A stretch of 64,000 bases of DNA from Micractinium sp. NFX-FRZ (GCA_029339195.1 JAPTJF010000276.1:19901-83900), one strand, 5' to 3'. Shown: positions 11,601-24,004, counted from the first letter of the stretch. The notes: generated from the sequence alone by a model not told the origin. Translations and numbers: made by a program.

Positions 11601-13634
11601 GCCGTGACTCCCCCCGGCCTGCATGCAGCCCCCGCAAGCCCTCCCGCGTGCTGTCCCCCGAGCCCGCCCTGCCCCCCGTGCGCCCCGCCTCTCGCCCCGT
11701 CTCTCGCCCCGCCTCTCGCCCCGCCCCAGCGCTGCCGCCGGTGGCGGCGGGCGTGCAGGCTGTGGGCGTGGGGCTGCGCAGCACGCTGCAGCTGCACATT
11801 TGCGGCACTTCCCTGGAGGCAGCGCAGCCAACCTACGTCACCTTCCAGCTGCCCACCACCAGCTTTGGCGGTGAGGCTGGGGGGCTGGGTCGAGGGGTGG
11901 TGGGGCCCAGGGGATGCCCTAAGAGGCGGGGCAGGGGATCAAGTTGTGTGTTTCTTGAACCTTGGTCTTCCGCCAGGCTGCCCCCCCACTCCCATGGCCC
12001 TGCCCCCATTAGACAGCACGTCCCTCCCCGATGCTGATCCCCTCCCTCCCGCCCGCCCTCTCGCCCGCCACGCCCGCCACGCCGCCCCACAGGCATCCAG
12101 GGCACCTGCCCCGTGCGCTGCCGCTTCCTCTTCCAGAAGACTCTCAGCTCCAGCGACGCCGGCAACATCGGCAGGATCATCCTGCCGAGATGCGCGGGTG
12201 AGGGAGGGGGCGGGGTGAAAGGGCGGGGGGACGGGCGGGAGGGACGGGCGGGCAAGGGGCGGGGTGGGAGGCAGGGCAAAGCAATATGGAGGCGCCTGGA
12301 CGAGCGGGGTGAGGGGATTGGGTGAAGCAGAGAGGGGATGGTGTGGGGAAGTAGTTGGATGGGTGCTGGCTGGGTTGAGGAGCAGGCTGCCCAGATGGTC
12401 ACACATCACCCATGCCTCCCGCCACGGAAGTGTGTTGCGGCGCATGGCACCAGGCAGCCTGCGTTCTCCCCTCCCCTGCGCCTCAGGCACTGCCGGCCCC
12501 CTCCACCCACTTCCTGTGCATCCCCTCTCCCCGCTGCCTGCGCCCCCTGGCCTGCAGCGCAGTACCTGCCGCAGTGCGAGAGCGAGGAGGGGGTGGCGCT
12601 GGAGATGCAGGACCCGCGGGGTGAGCACCCACCCTGTTCATTTGAGATTGCAACAACTCTACCACTCATTCCTACATAGAATTCACGTTGCTTTCTCTGC
12701 TTGGGGGGGCATGGAGGGGTTGGGGTTTGGAGACGCGGCCAACACAGAAGTGCCGAGTGCCTGAGTGCCTGGTAGAGTGGGCCTGGTCCAAGGTGGGCCT
12801 CATCAGCCTGATGCCTGGTTGGTCTGCAAGTTTGGCCCATGACAGTGCCTGCCCTGCGGCTCTGAGTTGGGGAGGCGCTCACAGCCTCACGCCCCTCCCC
12901 CACCCCACCCCCCTCGGCAGGCGCGGTGCACTCGTGGCGCCTCAAGGCCTGGCAGAGCGGCATCCGGCTGGTGGAGGGCTGCCGCTCCTTCCAGCAGGCA
13001 TGGGAGGTGCGTGCGTGCGTGTGTTTCGGTAGAGTGTGTGGAGGGGCAGCAGTCCTGGCCATCTGGGAGAGTCGGTCACACGCGGTCATCAGGGCAAGCG
13101 TCCGCACCTACCCCACGCTGCAGTTTCCTACCCGCCTGCTTGCGAGCCAGCTGGCTTGCTAACTGCCCGGCCACCTCGTGATTACACTCACTGGCCGCCA
13201 CCCTGCCCCGCCCACCCTCCTACCTCCCTCACTGCACTGCGTTGCTTGCCGCCCCGTGTCCTGTCCCCGCTGCCCGCAGCTGTCCCCCAAGGCCGTCCTG
13301 GCCTTCTACCAGATGCCCAGCGGGGCCTACGTGAGCTCACGTGCACCTCTCACCCCCCATTGCCTCAGGCTGGCACTTCTGTGGTGCTGTTGGCACGCTG
13401 TGCCTGCAGAGTTGGCAGCACACCAAGTGCCTACGCTGGCTCCCTGCCGCTGCTGCCTGCCTGCTGTGCCGGGCCTGCCTTGCGTGATGTATGCCAGCGT
13501 GCCTGTGCCACTGTCCTGGGCATGACCTGTCCCCCTGCCGAGCCTGCTCGCCTCCCCGTGGCTCCGCCCCCTCCTGCCTCCCGCTGCAGCTGATCGACCC
13601 GCACCCCATGCAAGTGCACTTTGTCGCGGTCTGA
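8648..13634 (+). CDS. B3 DNA-binding-domain protein with long Gln/Ala/Gly-rich N-terminus
   Basis: A probable plant-type transcription factor. Exons: 8648-8794, 9004-10314, 10635-11440, 11629-11870, 12093-12197, 12558-12620, 12921-13006, 13280-13330, 13590-13634; 2856 nt, 951 aa. Residues about 836-950 form a B3-like domain: RFLFQKTLSSSDAGNIGR and IILPRCAAQYLP match the family's 'F.K.L..SD.G..GR..IP...AE..LP' pattern. HSWRLKAWQSG, LVEGCRSFQQAWEL and VLAFYQMPSGAY follow in the expected order. The long N-terminal part has a polyQ/Y stretch (about 9280-9400), repeated short Leu-Gly-Ser-Pro motifs (10090-10270) and a Lys/Gln-rich basic tail (11110-11330), typical of flexible activation regions. 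The B3 subfamily and target genes cannot be told from sequence alone. The first exon is chosen by phase and is less certain than the rest. Confidence 0.82.
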
Positions 13635-14649
13635 GCAGTGGCGCAGCGCAGGCAAGGGCGCAGCAGGCGGGGGCCAGGCACGCACGCGTTCCGCCCAGCC
13701 ATTGGCAGCATGCCACCCGGCAGCCCCTTGGGAGAGGTACAAGGGACTTCCACCAGCCAAGACCCATGCAGACGCAGCCAGCAAGAACCTTTGCCAAAAT
13801 TAGCCCTGCATTCAGCGGTACCACCAGCAGCAGCAGTACCACCAGCAGCAGCCAACGAGCATCCAGCAGCAGTACCCACCAGGACAGCCAGCATCCCCAG
13901 CAGTAGCTTCCTAAGCCAAAAAAAACAATCCACGTTCTCAGCAGGTCAGCTTCAGGCGGCTGGCCCTGCCCAGCTGTCCACTCCGGACAGGATGGGTGGC
14001 AAGCCAGCACCTGCCCCACTTGCCTGACAGTCAACGGCAGCAAGAGGCCACAGCCTCACAGCCGCTCTGTGTACACTAGCTCGGCAGTTTTCCCACAGTT
14101 TCTGCGACCTCCACACACCAATTGCGCGATAGTGATCCTCATCGCAACAGCCCTCCTTTGCTTGATCCCCTGTTTTGAACCACCGCAGAAGCCGTCATGT
14201 GCCTTCCTTCTCTCGGGTGGTGTGCCCATGCACTCCTCCCTTCCACCACCCGTTGCATGCTTCCCCGTTTGATCCCGCCTGAGCCCCTGACCCACCTCCC
14301 CCCACTGCTGCACCCACTCTGGCCTTCTGACCCTGGCCGGTCGGCTGGGAAACAGTGTGCGGCCAAGGTTACACTGTGCAGCAGCACGTGCGCATGCAAC
14401 AGGGATGGCAGCCGCCAAGAGAGGGCCCCGCTAGAGGGAGAGTGAGCAGACAAGAATATGAGCGGGGAGAGCTGCGCTGTGCCGGAGGCATTCCAAATTT
14501 CCTGCCCCTCGCAGCACACGAGCATGGCACGCTGCCAGCTCAGCAGCAATGGCGCAGCTACCAACAGCCGCCTCGCTTTGCTTCAGGAGAGCATCTGCAC
14601 GCGGTGTTGCCCACGCCAGCAGTCTCTCCTCACGCACGTTGCGCACCGC
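13635..14649. other. convergent 3' flanks of the B3 gene and trpG
   Basis: The stretch 13815-13880 is rich in CAG/TAC triplets resembling the polyQ coding segment of B3 exon 2 (9310-9360), but no frame supports a further exon. The rest shows no coding signal. Confidence 0.5.
14369..14373 (-). terminator. TGTAA poly(A) signal of trpG
   Basis: TTACA on the plus strand is TGTAA on the minus strand. It lies 277 nt after the trpG stop. TGTAA is the usual chlorophyte polyadenylation signal. Confidence 0.55.
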
Positions 14650-16710
14650 CTACGCGGGCAGGCTCTCCACAAAGTTGCGCACAATCTGCATGCCGTTGTC
14701 GGTGATGATTGACTCGGGGTGGAACTGGACGCCCTGGATGTGGGGGAAGGCCCTGTGGCGCACGCCCATGATGGTACCGTCCTCGCACCTGGCAAAGGGG
14801 GGGCAGGGAAGAGGACACGGTGAAATCAACAACGGGGCGTGAGAGACGGCGCCTTGTGGCGCACGCCCATGATGGTGCCGTCCACGCATCTGGCACGCAC
14901 GGGGGGCAAGGCAGTGGGGGACACGTTAAGGTTAACAAAAGGGCAGGGGTGCGGGAGTAGGGCAGTGCCGCACGCCCTGTGAAAGGTGCCTCCTCGCTCC
15001 AACCCAGCCCTGCCCTTCACCCCATCTCTCTTTGCCGCCACCCACCAGGCCGCCAACTCCAGCCCTTTGTGGATCCCTCGGTATTCACTCCTCGCCGCTC
15101 TGCTATGCCAGCCCCGCCCCACCCCAGCCCACCCCACCTCAGCCCACCGCACCCCCCTCGTCCTCCACCTCTCTCTACCCTGCTCACCAGGCCGTCACCT
15201 CCAGCTCCTCGGGGCAGGAGTCCTTCTCAATCACCAGGCTGTGGTAGCGCGCCGCCTTGAACGGGTTGTCCAGCCCCGCCAGCAGCCCCGTGTCTGAGTG
15301 GAACACGGGGGAGGTCTTGCCGTGCATGACGCCGGTGGGGGCGCGCACCACGTTGCCGCCAAACACCTGGAGTGTGTGGGACAAGAGGGAGGAGGGCGGT
15401 TGGGGGCACGGGTGGGAGGTTGGGAGGCCATTGGGTGCGGGAGAGAGGGGAGGCAGGAGGCGGCGGGCCGGGGCGGCGTGTAGGCGAGGCCGCTCTTCAA
15501 CACCACCCCGCACCGGCCCTGGATGCAGACATAACTCCCACTCATTCATTGGTGTCTATTCGCCCTACCACATCCGCATGAAACATGTGGGAAACCCAAT
15601 GAGACATACGGGGAGTATTCACCAGTGAAAGCAGAGAGCACCCACCTGCCCGATGCACTGGTGCCCCATGCACACCCCAAACACGGGGAACCCGGCAGGC
15701 CCCAGCTTCTGGATGATCTCAAGGCTGATGCCCGAGTCCTCGGGGCGCCCTGCAGGGGTGGTAGCCAGGGGGCGGGCACATAGCTAAGACGCAGCGGCGT
15801 CGTGGTGACTGCGGGGGCGCCTGCTCTACACACCAACACTTCGCCTCCCCTACAAGCTGAAAACCAGCAGCACCCACAGCACGGGCACACACAGGGATGC
15901 GGCAGCAGCACCCACCTGGGCCGGGCGACACCAGGATGCCGCGCGGGTTCATGGCCCGGATCTCCTCCACGCTCTTGGCGTCGTTGGGGAACACAACGTA
16001 CTCGCACCCCAGGTTGCCCAGGTACTGGACACGAGGGGGGGGGGGGAGGAACAGGCAGAGGAATGCATACCAGGGTGGGTGGGTGTGTATGGGAGACACC
16101 GCACGGCTGCTGCCTCCTTGGTGTCCTGATGTGGGCACCACACCCTCAACTCGGGCCGCCTGCTGGCGGTCAGTTACGTGGGGCAGAAGCTCGTGGCTCC
16201 CCACCCCCGCCTGGGCCCCATCCGCCTGCCCACCTGGCAGAGATTGTAGGTGAATGAATCGTAGTTGTCAATGACGACCACGGGTCCACGGGGCACCCCG
16301 TCCGCTGCCGCCGCCGCCGCCGCCACGGCTCGCTGCCGCCGCTGCGGCTGCACTAGCTGCTGCCGAAGTGGGGGCTGCTGCTGCTGCTGCTGCTGTCGCT
16401 GCTGCTGCTGCAGGGATAGCCGCGGAGGCGGCGCTGCGGCATGCAAGCGGGCCACAGCTGCTGCAGCAGGCACAGGGCGCACAGGGGCAAGGCCAGTGAG
16501 CGGCAGGCCGATGGCAGTGGCGGCAGGCAGCGGCGGTGCCACCCGCGGCTTAGCCTCGCCCATTCGCGGCGCCGGCTGCAATTCTCTCACATCACACTTC
16601 TCTGCATCGGCGCAGCGCACCTGAGGCCCGGCATGAGGCCGCCTGGCGCCGGCAGCTACGGCTGGGGGCAGCTTGCGGGGCCAGGCAGCCGGATGAAGCT
16701 GCAGTGACAT
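14650..16710 (-). CDS. trpG: anthranilate synthase beta subunit (glutamine amidotransferase), plastid-targeted
   Basis: This subunit releases ammonia from glutamine for the alpha subunit, which turns chorismate into anthranilate, the first step of tryptophan synthesis in the plastid. Exons: 16234-16710, 15916-16024, 15646-15749, 15188-15366, 14650-14788; 1008 nt, 335 aa. The class I amidotransferase core starts near residue 142 with [19 protein letters not shown]. The oxyanion strand is GILVSPGPG. The nucleophile is Cys222 in FGVCMGHQ, and His313 and Glu315 in VQFHPES complete the triad. The first 140 residues are Arg/Ala-rich with a polyQ tract (CTG run at 16375-16413), fitting a transit peptide plus linker. 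No synthase alpha domain is fused. The final intron holds a copy of the last exon's acceptor edge. Confidence 0.97.
14850..14938 (-). repeat. intronic echo of trpG exon 5 acceptor edge
   Basis: Bases 14750-14831 (start of exon 5, its acceptor and the end of intron 4) recur at 14850-14938. The copy would encode [13 protein letters not shown], close to the real [13 protein letters not shown]. Using its AG would turn the split Trp codon into TGA, so it reads as a dead exon. Confidence 0.88.
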
Positions 16711-17063
16711 GCGGCATTATCTCTGGGTGCTGCTGTCTGCAGGCCAGCCAGGTGCAAGTGCCGCTAAGGCTAGGGCCGAGGGTGGGGCACGGTGTTGCGC
16801 AGGCGCGCTGCTGCTAGACACACAGATGGGTTGAGGTTCAAACACGCTGTGATCCCAGCAATGCCGATCAGAGCGCAGCGATGTCCTAGCTGGCACGGCG
16901 CGCCTGCTGAGCTAACTGCGACTCTTGTTGTTCCCCTGTCGCTGCTGGGCGGCCAATTCAGGGAGCCCACCATCCATAACCCCAGCATCGAGCGGTCAAA
17001 CGCCTGCCCCGCTGACTGCCGACAGCCGAGGGAGCGCGGGAGGCGGCGCCTCTGGCTGGAAAC
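16711..17063. other. divergent promoter region of trpG and CCDC40
   Basis: 353 bp lie between the two start codons. No exon or clear core-promoter motif is visible. Confidence 0.55.
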
Positions 17064-20000
17064 ATGGAGAAGACGTCGGAGGAGGGGATAGAAGCGGCGC
17101 CCCTAATGCCAGCCGACAGCGACAGCGGGGCGGTGGCAGCGCAGGCGGCAGTGGCGGCACCGCTGCCTGCAGTGCCGGCGCCCGCAGCAGAGCCGGTCAA
17201 CGATGAGCCGCCGCCTGCCGAGGATGATGTGGCTGCCCTGCCACCCGACCACCCCCTGCTGCGCCGCGCCCAGGAAGCGCTGCACCGCCAGTTGGCGGAG
17301 CAGAAGCTTCGCCTGGTGGAGGAACTGCGGGAGCGGAAGAAGGCTCTCAAGGTCGGTGCTGGGTGCTGGGCATGGCTGGGTGCACCTGTTCCTTGTGCAT
17401 GACCGTTGCTCAATGCTTGAAGCGTTGCTGAGAAGTTCCACCCCTCATACGCCCGCCCGGGCATAGAATCCCCCTGTCCGCCTCGCACCTCATCCCACAT
17501 CCGACGACACCCCCAACCACCCTATCCCCCGCCCCTGTCCCCTTTTGCAGGATGCCAAGCAGCGGCGGGAGGACGTTGGTGTGGAGCTCTACGGCTTCCA
17601 GCAGCACCTGGCCAAGCTGCAGCTGGCGCTGGAGAAGGCGGGGGACCAGCACGCCGAGGCGAGCCGCGCGCGCGCCGAAGCAGACGGCGTGCTGGGTGCG
17701 CTGCGCGCCGCCATGGCGCGAGAGGAGGGGGCCACCAAGGAGGAGGAGGCCAAGGCAGAGGCCCTGCAGAACGAACTGGATGGGCTGGCCACCACGCTGC
17801 GTGCCATCCAGCAGTTCAACGAAGCTGCGGCGGCTGAGCTGGCAGCAGCCAAGCGGCAGACGTATGCCACGGAGGGGGCGGTGGCGGCGGCAGAGCGTGC
17901 CAAGCGCGAGCAGGACTTCCTCATCGACAGCATGCAGGCACAGCTGCGCCGGCTGGGGCGCACCGTGGCGGTGCAGGCGGCGGCGCTGGAGGCGCAGCGC
18001 GCAGAGACAAAGGCGGCGCAGGAGCTGCTGGGGCAGGCGCTGAGCAACATGGAGGCGGTGGCTTTTGAGAAAAAGCAGCTGCTGAGCCAGTGGCGTGCCA
18101 GCCTGGTGGCCATGCGCCAGCGAGACACCACCCTTGAGGTAGGGATGGCGGGGGTGGGGTTTGGAGTGGATTGGGGAGGCAGGGGTTGGTGCCTACGTGG
18201 GTTGTGCAGTGCATGCTCCGCTGCGCTGTGATGTGATGTGCCCAGGCCACGACACTGGCACAGTGTGCTGCCTGCATGCCAGCTTGCCACTCCTGAGATC
18301 TGCCCACCGCCTGCTGTGCCTCACCGCCCCCGGCTACCATTGTCCACCCCTGCAGACGCAGCAGGACACACTGAGGCAGCTGCAGGAGCAGCGTGCGTCC
18401 GCCCTCAACGAGCAGGAGGGGTACCGCCGGCAGCTGGGGCTGCAGCGCCAGCGCAATGAGCAGGCGGGCGAGGTGCAGCGCAAGCTGGAGGGGCAGGCGG
18501 CGCGGCTCGCAGCGCAGATTGAGATCGTGCGCGAGCGCCAGGCAAACCTCAAGGTGGGATGATCTGAAGCTGAGAGTGCACGGTGGCTTCTGGCTGTGTA
18601 TTGAGGCTGCCTTGCCGCCCTGGCCAGCATTGCGTGAGTGCGGCTGGCTGATCCCAACATGTGCACAGCAAGGGTTGGCCTCTGCTGCATCATTGTGTGC
18701 TGGAAGCCACAGCTGCACTGCTGCCGTCCTCTGCAAGCCACCACCATCTCAAAACCCTCGGCCTGTCTGCCCTCCCTCCCCATGGTGGCCACCTCCTTCG
18801 CCCTACTATCACTTTGGCGTGCTTGCCCTGCTTACACCGATGCCGATACCCCGACTGCTGCAGGAGAGCTACACCGGCATGCAGCAGCAGCTGGTGCAGA
18901 GGCAGAAGGAGCTGGAGGAGGCAAACGCTGAGGCCACCAAGCTGGCTGCACAGAAGGCAGGGCTGGAGCGGGAGGCGGCACGACTGGGGCAGGAGTCGTC
19001 GGCTCTGGACCGGCAGCTGCTGGCAAAGCTTGGGGAGCAGACGTTTGCTGAGAAGGGCAGCGTGGCGGCGCTGCGTGAGATCGAGGCCATCAGGGCCAGC
19101 ATTGCTGAGAAGGAGGCGGCGGCAGAAGCTGCGCGCGCCACCCTGGAGAAGATCAGCGCTGAGACAGCGGCTGTGGCGGGCAGCAACGCGCGGCTGGAGG
19201 CGGTGCTCAAGGGGCTGGAAGGCGTGCTGGCTGATAAGTCGGCAGGGGTGGCGGCACTGGAGGCGGAGGTCAAGGCGGGGCATGCCGACGTGGAGGCCAA
19301 GACGCGGGCCCTGGATGCCCTGAACCGGCGCTACCAGCGGCTGCTGGATCTGGCCAAGGATGTGGAGACGGGTGCGCTGGGGCGGGGGGAGGGCTGTTCT
19401 GGACGGTATTGGGGTGCTGGGTGGGGTGTGTGACCTCACGATGAGATGGCGTGGGGTGGGAAGGCAAGTGCTGGTGGGCAGTTTAAATCAAGGTAGCTGT
19501 TCAGCAGGTCAACTGGCGCAGTGCCGGGGTGCCGTCCACTGTACACACGGACCACTGCGCTTGGAGCAATTCACGCTGCACCCTGCGTGCCTGCCCATCT
19601 TCCTGTCTCATTCCGCCATGCTCCTGACCCCACTGTGCTGCCGCCCCTTGCTTTTGCAGGCCCGCTGGAGGCGACCATCGCCAACCTGCAGCGCGAGATT
19701 GCTGAGAAGGCGGCAGCCGGGCGGGATCTGCAGCGGCGCTGGATTGGGGTGCAGGGCCAGCTCGTGGCGCTGCAGGCGGAGAACTCTGAGCTGGCAGAGG
19801 CGGTGGGCACTATGCGGGCGCAGCAGGCGGTGATGCAGCAGAAGCGGGCACGCCTGAACGGCCAGTGAGTGGAGGTTGATGAGGCGGCTGCGGCTGCCGC
19901 TGCTCATCTTTGGTGGTGGTGTGCCGCTGCGGGGGGGCTTGCACTGACGCAGTCAAGGCTGTGCGATGGGTTAATACTTGGGGTGATTCACCGCTTCCTG

Positions 20001-22574
20001 TGCTTCACCGTGCTCTCTGCTTACACCTGCCCTGCCCTCCCTGCAGGTTGGAGGAGCAGCAGCGCGAGGCGCGCACGCTGACCAAGTCCCTTGCCGGCCT
20101 GCACTCCGAGACAAGCCGGCTCAACGGGCTGCTGGCGCAGGCTGCGGGGCTGCGCAGCACGCTGCACGAGGACAACCTGCTGCTGGAGGGCAAGCTGGCG
20201 GGGGAGCTCAAGGTGGGTGGGCGGGTGGGGGGGCTGGGCACTGGTGCTCTGGAGGGGCACCCAGTCTGGCAGGGTACAGGGTCTGGGTGTCCAACCGTCG
20301 AGACAGTTGTTGCCCAGAGGCTGGATGGCATGGAGGGTGGGAGGCAGGCAGGCCCGGGCCCAGGCGTTAATTGAGCCGGCAGCTGAATGCGCACGGCACT
20401 GGCAGGCAGTCCGACCAGCAGACTGTCAGTGCCAGCACAGTGGGAGACGCCATGCTTGTCCCCCCTGATGACCTACTCTGGGAGATCCTGCCATGGCGGC
20501 GTGCTCGAGCCCTCCTCTTCCTTGCCTGCCATTGCCGCCCTGCAGGCACTGGAGGCGAGGTGGGGCACGCTCAACAGCTCGATTGAGGAGCTGCGGGCGG
20601 AGCGGCAAGAGGTGCGCCTGCAGGCTGCCTGGCCAGCTGTCTTGCTGGCTGCCCTCTTTCCCTGCCTGCTTGCCCAGCTGTCAGCCTGCTGCTTGAAGGC
20701 GTGTGCATGGCACAAGGCGTGCCAGCTCAGCTGCCTGCGCTTCATGCCTATCTTGCTCTGCCACAGGCGACCTGCCTTCTCATGCACCCCACACTGCTTG
20801 TGCACTCTGTGTGCAGGTGGTGGCGGCCACGGTGGAGGCGGAGCGGGAGGTGATGGTGTGGGAGCGGCGGGTGCAGCTGGAGCGGGAGATGCAGGTGAGG
20901 CGCGGGCGGAAGGAGGGTGCTGGGCTGAGAGGGCACCTTGTGTGCCGGCCTGGGAGCCGCCGTAAAGTGCCAGCATGTTCGGTCTGCCTTCCTCTGGGCC
21001 CGCACGGCCGCCCTCACCCCAGCAGACAGCGCAGCTGGGAGGCTTCCACGCCTGCCTGTCTGCTGCCTGCCTGCTGCCTCTCCTTCCTGTCTGCCTGCTG
21101 CACCTCTTGTCCGCCAGCAACACCCTTCACTCTTATTTCAGCCTTGCAGGAGGCAGAGGGCCTGCCAGCCTTCCCCCACACTCCTCACCCCTCCTCTCCT
21201 GCCTACCTCCTCACCTGCTCTGCCCCACCCCACCTCAACATGACACCCCCGCAGGAGGCGGTGGACCCTGCGTATGGCGGCGAGGAGCTGGCTGCTCTGC
21301 GCAAGGAGGTGCAGCGCCTGGGGCACGCGGCGGGGGAGCTGGCGCGCAGCCAGGAGGCGCTGGTGGCGGACATGGAGCGGGCGGTGGTGAAGCGGGAGGT
21401 GATTGGCACCAAGGTGCGGTGGGAGAGAGCCTAGAGGGTGGGGTGGAGTAAGCGGGTGGGGTGGGATGCATGCAGCGGGCACAAATATAAATGCTCGAGT
21501 TGATAAGCTGAGGGGCTGGAGGGGTGAGATGGCGGAATGGGATGGGGCGGCAGTGCAGCGGACCAAGCCTCTGTCCCTTCCAGTTGGTTCTCGTCCTTCC
21601 TCCCCTTACCTCGCACTCACATCTGGAGCCTCCCCTCCTCCTGCCTGCCTGACCCTCACCTGGCCCACAGGCCCGCGTTTCACAAAGCGCTCGCATTCAA
21701 GAGGCCACTGCTGCCCAGGCCAAGCGGCAGGCAGCAGAGCTGGCCAAGGCGGCGGCACATGCGGAGCGTGAGGGCCGCATCGCCGAGGGGCGGCTGGCGG
21801 CACTGGGAATGGAAATTGAAGCGGCGCAGGTGAGTGGGGGAGCACACGAGGCGGTTCGGTGGCAACAAGGGAGAGGGGCGCGTGTTTGTTTTGCCCACAC
21901 CAGTTTCGCCTGTCTCCGTCTTGCTTGCTTACTAGATCAGGTCCCTGGTGCCGCTGCTACCAGTCCTGGTCACCATCACTTCATTGCAAACAATGTGTTC
22001 TACTGCTGCCCTTCCCTGCCTGCAGGCTGCCACCACGGCAGTGGGGGAGCAGCGCCAGGCGCTGCAGCAGCAGGAGGCGGGGGTGCGGGCAGAGATCGAG
22101 GCGCTGGCGCGGGAGAAGTACAAGGTGGGTGGGTTAATGATAGAGTGTGCAGGGTGGTTGGGTTGCAAGTTGGGCAGGAAGGCAGATGGGTGGCGGAGAA
22201 AAAGCTTGCATGCTTGCCAGATGCGTGCCTCCAGATGCATGCTTGCCAGCCTACACGGCCTCACACCCACCCTGCAGGCGCTGGTGGCCACAGCGGCCAA
22301 GCAGCGGGAGGCAAAGCAGTATGAAGAGGCGGAGGCGGGGCGGTACAAGCCGGCGGCCCCTGCAGCGGTGGTGCAGCAGGGCGATGCCGCCTCGCTGGCG
22401 GCGGAAGTGGAGCGGGCACGGGGCAGGCAGGAGCGGATCAAGGCAGCGGTGCTGGGGCTGGCGGCGGGGGAGGTGGGCGCTGGTGGGGCCGAGACGGGCG
22501 CACAGCCAGGGCCTGTGCTGGCAGCGCCGCAGCTGGAGCGGGTGCTCGCGCACGCGGCGGTGCTCTGCGAGTAG
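17064..22574 (+). CDS. CCDC40: CCDC40/FAP172, axonemal 96-nm molecular ruler coiled-coil protein
   Basis: CCDC40 pairs with CCDC39 (FAP59) in motile cilia; the pair sets the 96-nm repeat and docks radial spokes and inner dynein arms. Exons: 17064-17351, 17551-18138, 18356-18553, 18864-19371, 19660-19864, 20047-20212, 20546-20611, 20817-20894, 21255-21413, 21671-21829, 22026-22124, 22278-22574; 2811 nt, 936 aa, fully in phase. Almost the whole protein is heptad-rich coiled coil. Family-typical stretches are REDVGVELYGFQQHLAKLQ (exon 2), LNRRYQRLL, then TGPLEATIANLQREI and DLQRRWIGVQGQLVALQAEN, and MQQKRARLNGQ. The order matches CCDC40 and not CCDC39, from my memory of the families. All exons are intact with canonical splice sites, so it looks like a working gene. 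Confidence 0.93.
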
Positions 22575-22669
22575 TGCTACTGCCTGCCTTCCTGCCTACA
22601 TGGGGCCCTACGAACGTCCAGCTGCCTGTTCTCTGTGCGCTGTGCTGCGCATGCGTGCCAATTCATTCA

Positions 22670-22674
22670 TTACA
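22670..22674 (-). terminator. TGTAA poly(A) signal of ELOF1
   Basis: TTACA on the plus strand lies 179 nt beyond the ELOF1 stop, in the 278-bp space shared with the 3' end of CCDC40. I found no TGTAA for CCDC40. Confidence 0.6.
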
Positions 22675-22852
22675 ATTGTGTTACGGCAAGAGTGCGGAGC
22701 AGGTGGTGGGAGCGGTGGGTGGTGGGCCAGCAAGTGCAGAGGGAGGAGGCAGGGGGTGGCGGGGAGGGCTACAGCCCGCCGGTGCCGCCAGATGGGAAAA
22801 TTGGCGCAGCAGGCTGAGCGAAGGGCGCCCAGGGCTGACTGGTGTGCCGTTG

Positions 22853-23327
22853 CTAGCTGGCGTTCTCAGCCTCGCATGCGTCAATCCACTCACTGCAGAC
22901 AGAGTTGGGGTTGGTTGGCAAGACGGGGTGGCACAGCGCGTGGAGCAGCAGGGCACAGGCAGCACAGCAGCGGCAGTTGCAAGGGTGCCTGCCATTCTGC
23001 CTGCCTTGTGTGAAAAGGCTGCTGCTGGGGACAATCACACCATCTCATTCCCCATATCGTTCCCTGTCCCGCACCGGAGGCCCACTTGAGACACAGCAGC
23101 AACCACCATGCGCACCTGTAGACATCGATTGGCTCCGACAGCTGGTGGATCTTGGTGCTCCACGCCTGCTTGCACTGCGAGCACTTGACAGCGCCCACGT
23201 TGCGCTCCCGGTCCATCTCACATCCCACGCTCTTGTCGGCGTTGCAAAAGGGGCAGGCAAAGGTGGTCTCGAGCTTCGGCCGTGCCTTCTTGGGCGGCGC
23301 CTTGGCGCTGCTTTTCCGCTTGCCCAT
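22853..23327 (-). CDS. ELOF1: ELOF1/Elf1 transcription elongation factor, zinc ribbon
   Basis: ELOF1 binds elongating RNA polymerase II and promotes elongation and transcription-coupled repair. Two exons, 23116-23327 and 22853-22892, encode 83 aa, the same length as I recall for the human protein. The N-terminus is the expected basic MGKRKSSAKAPPKKARPKLE. The zinc ribbon has C25-x2-C28 in FACPFCN and C49-x2-C52 in KCSQC. It is followed by LSEPIDVYSEWIDACE, with the intron splitting the Ser codon after VY. The short second exon ends EAENAS then TAG. It is divergent from AFG1 across 677 bp and converges on CCDC40. Confidence 0.97.
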
Positions 23328-24004
23328 GCCGCTGGCCTGCTGTCCCGTGGGAGCGTGGGTTGGGAGAGGGATTCAGGGGAAGAAGGCAGGTGTTGTGTGT
23401 ACAGGGCCAAGTCCGGGAGCAGACGGGACATGCGGCGCGGGAAGGCGGAGGGCGGAGGGGCGCAGTGGGCGCTGCTGGATGCTGCGCGGCTCGGCGCTAC
23501 TGGGAACCTCCTTTATGCTCACACCTCGCCGTGAAACCCTCAAGGCAGAGCAGCACAGCGGCTAGTGCGCAGATTTACCTGCTTGAAGCGCCCGCCGGTG
23601 ACGCTGCTAGGCTGCTGGTGTCACTTCACGTTTCGGCGACGATTCTGAAGCTCGTCTGATGAGCTGTTCCCGCTGCGCCACCCCTGTCCAAAGTTTCGAG
23701 CGCCCTTTCGAGTGGCTGGTGACCAAGCGCTGCTGGGGGACACTGCAAAGTTGCACGATGTATGTGGCAACGCTGAGCCGGAGCAACTCGTGAATTTGGA
23801 CGCCATGTTGGCGCATATCACGGCGCAGCAGGCCGGAAATAGAGTCTATCTTGTACTGTTCTGCTGTTTGTGTTCGAAACTTCGCCAGTCTAATCGCGAT
23901 CCCAACATCTGCTCCCTGCCCACCGTCATCCGTAAAATCGGTTTAGTCAGCGGGCAGGCCTGCAAATAGGGTTGCGGGTGCACGAGGCACCCTTAGATAG
24001 CAAG
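23328..24004. other. divergent region between ELOF1 and AFG1
   Basis: 677 bp with no recognisable exon. It presumably contains both promoters and 5' UTRs. Local GC is lower around 23780-23950 than in coding DNA. Confidence 0.5.

Noticed and set aside
13815..13880. CAG/TAC-rich stretch resembling B3 exon 2, possible extra exon or echo
   Set aside because: It lies after a solid stop codon in the 3' UTR. Similar triplet composition is enough to explain the likeness, so it is not counted among the exon echoes.
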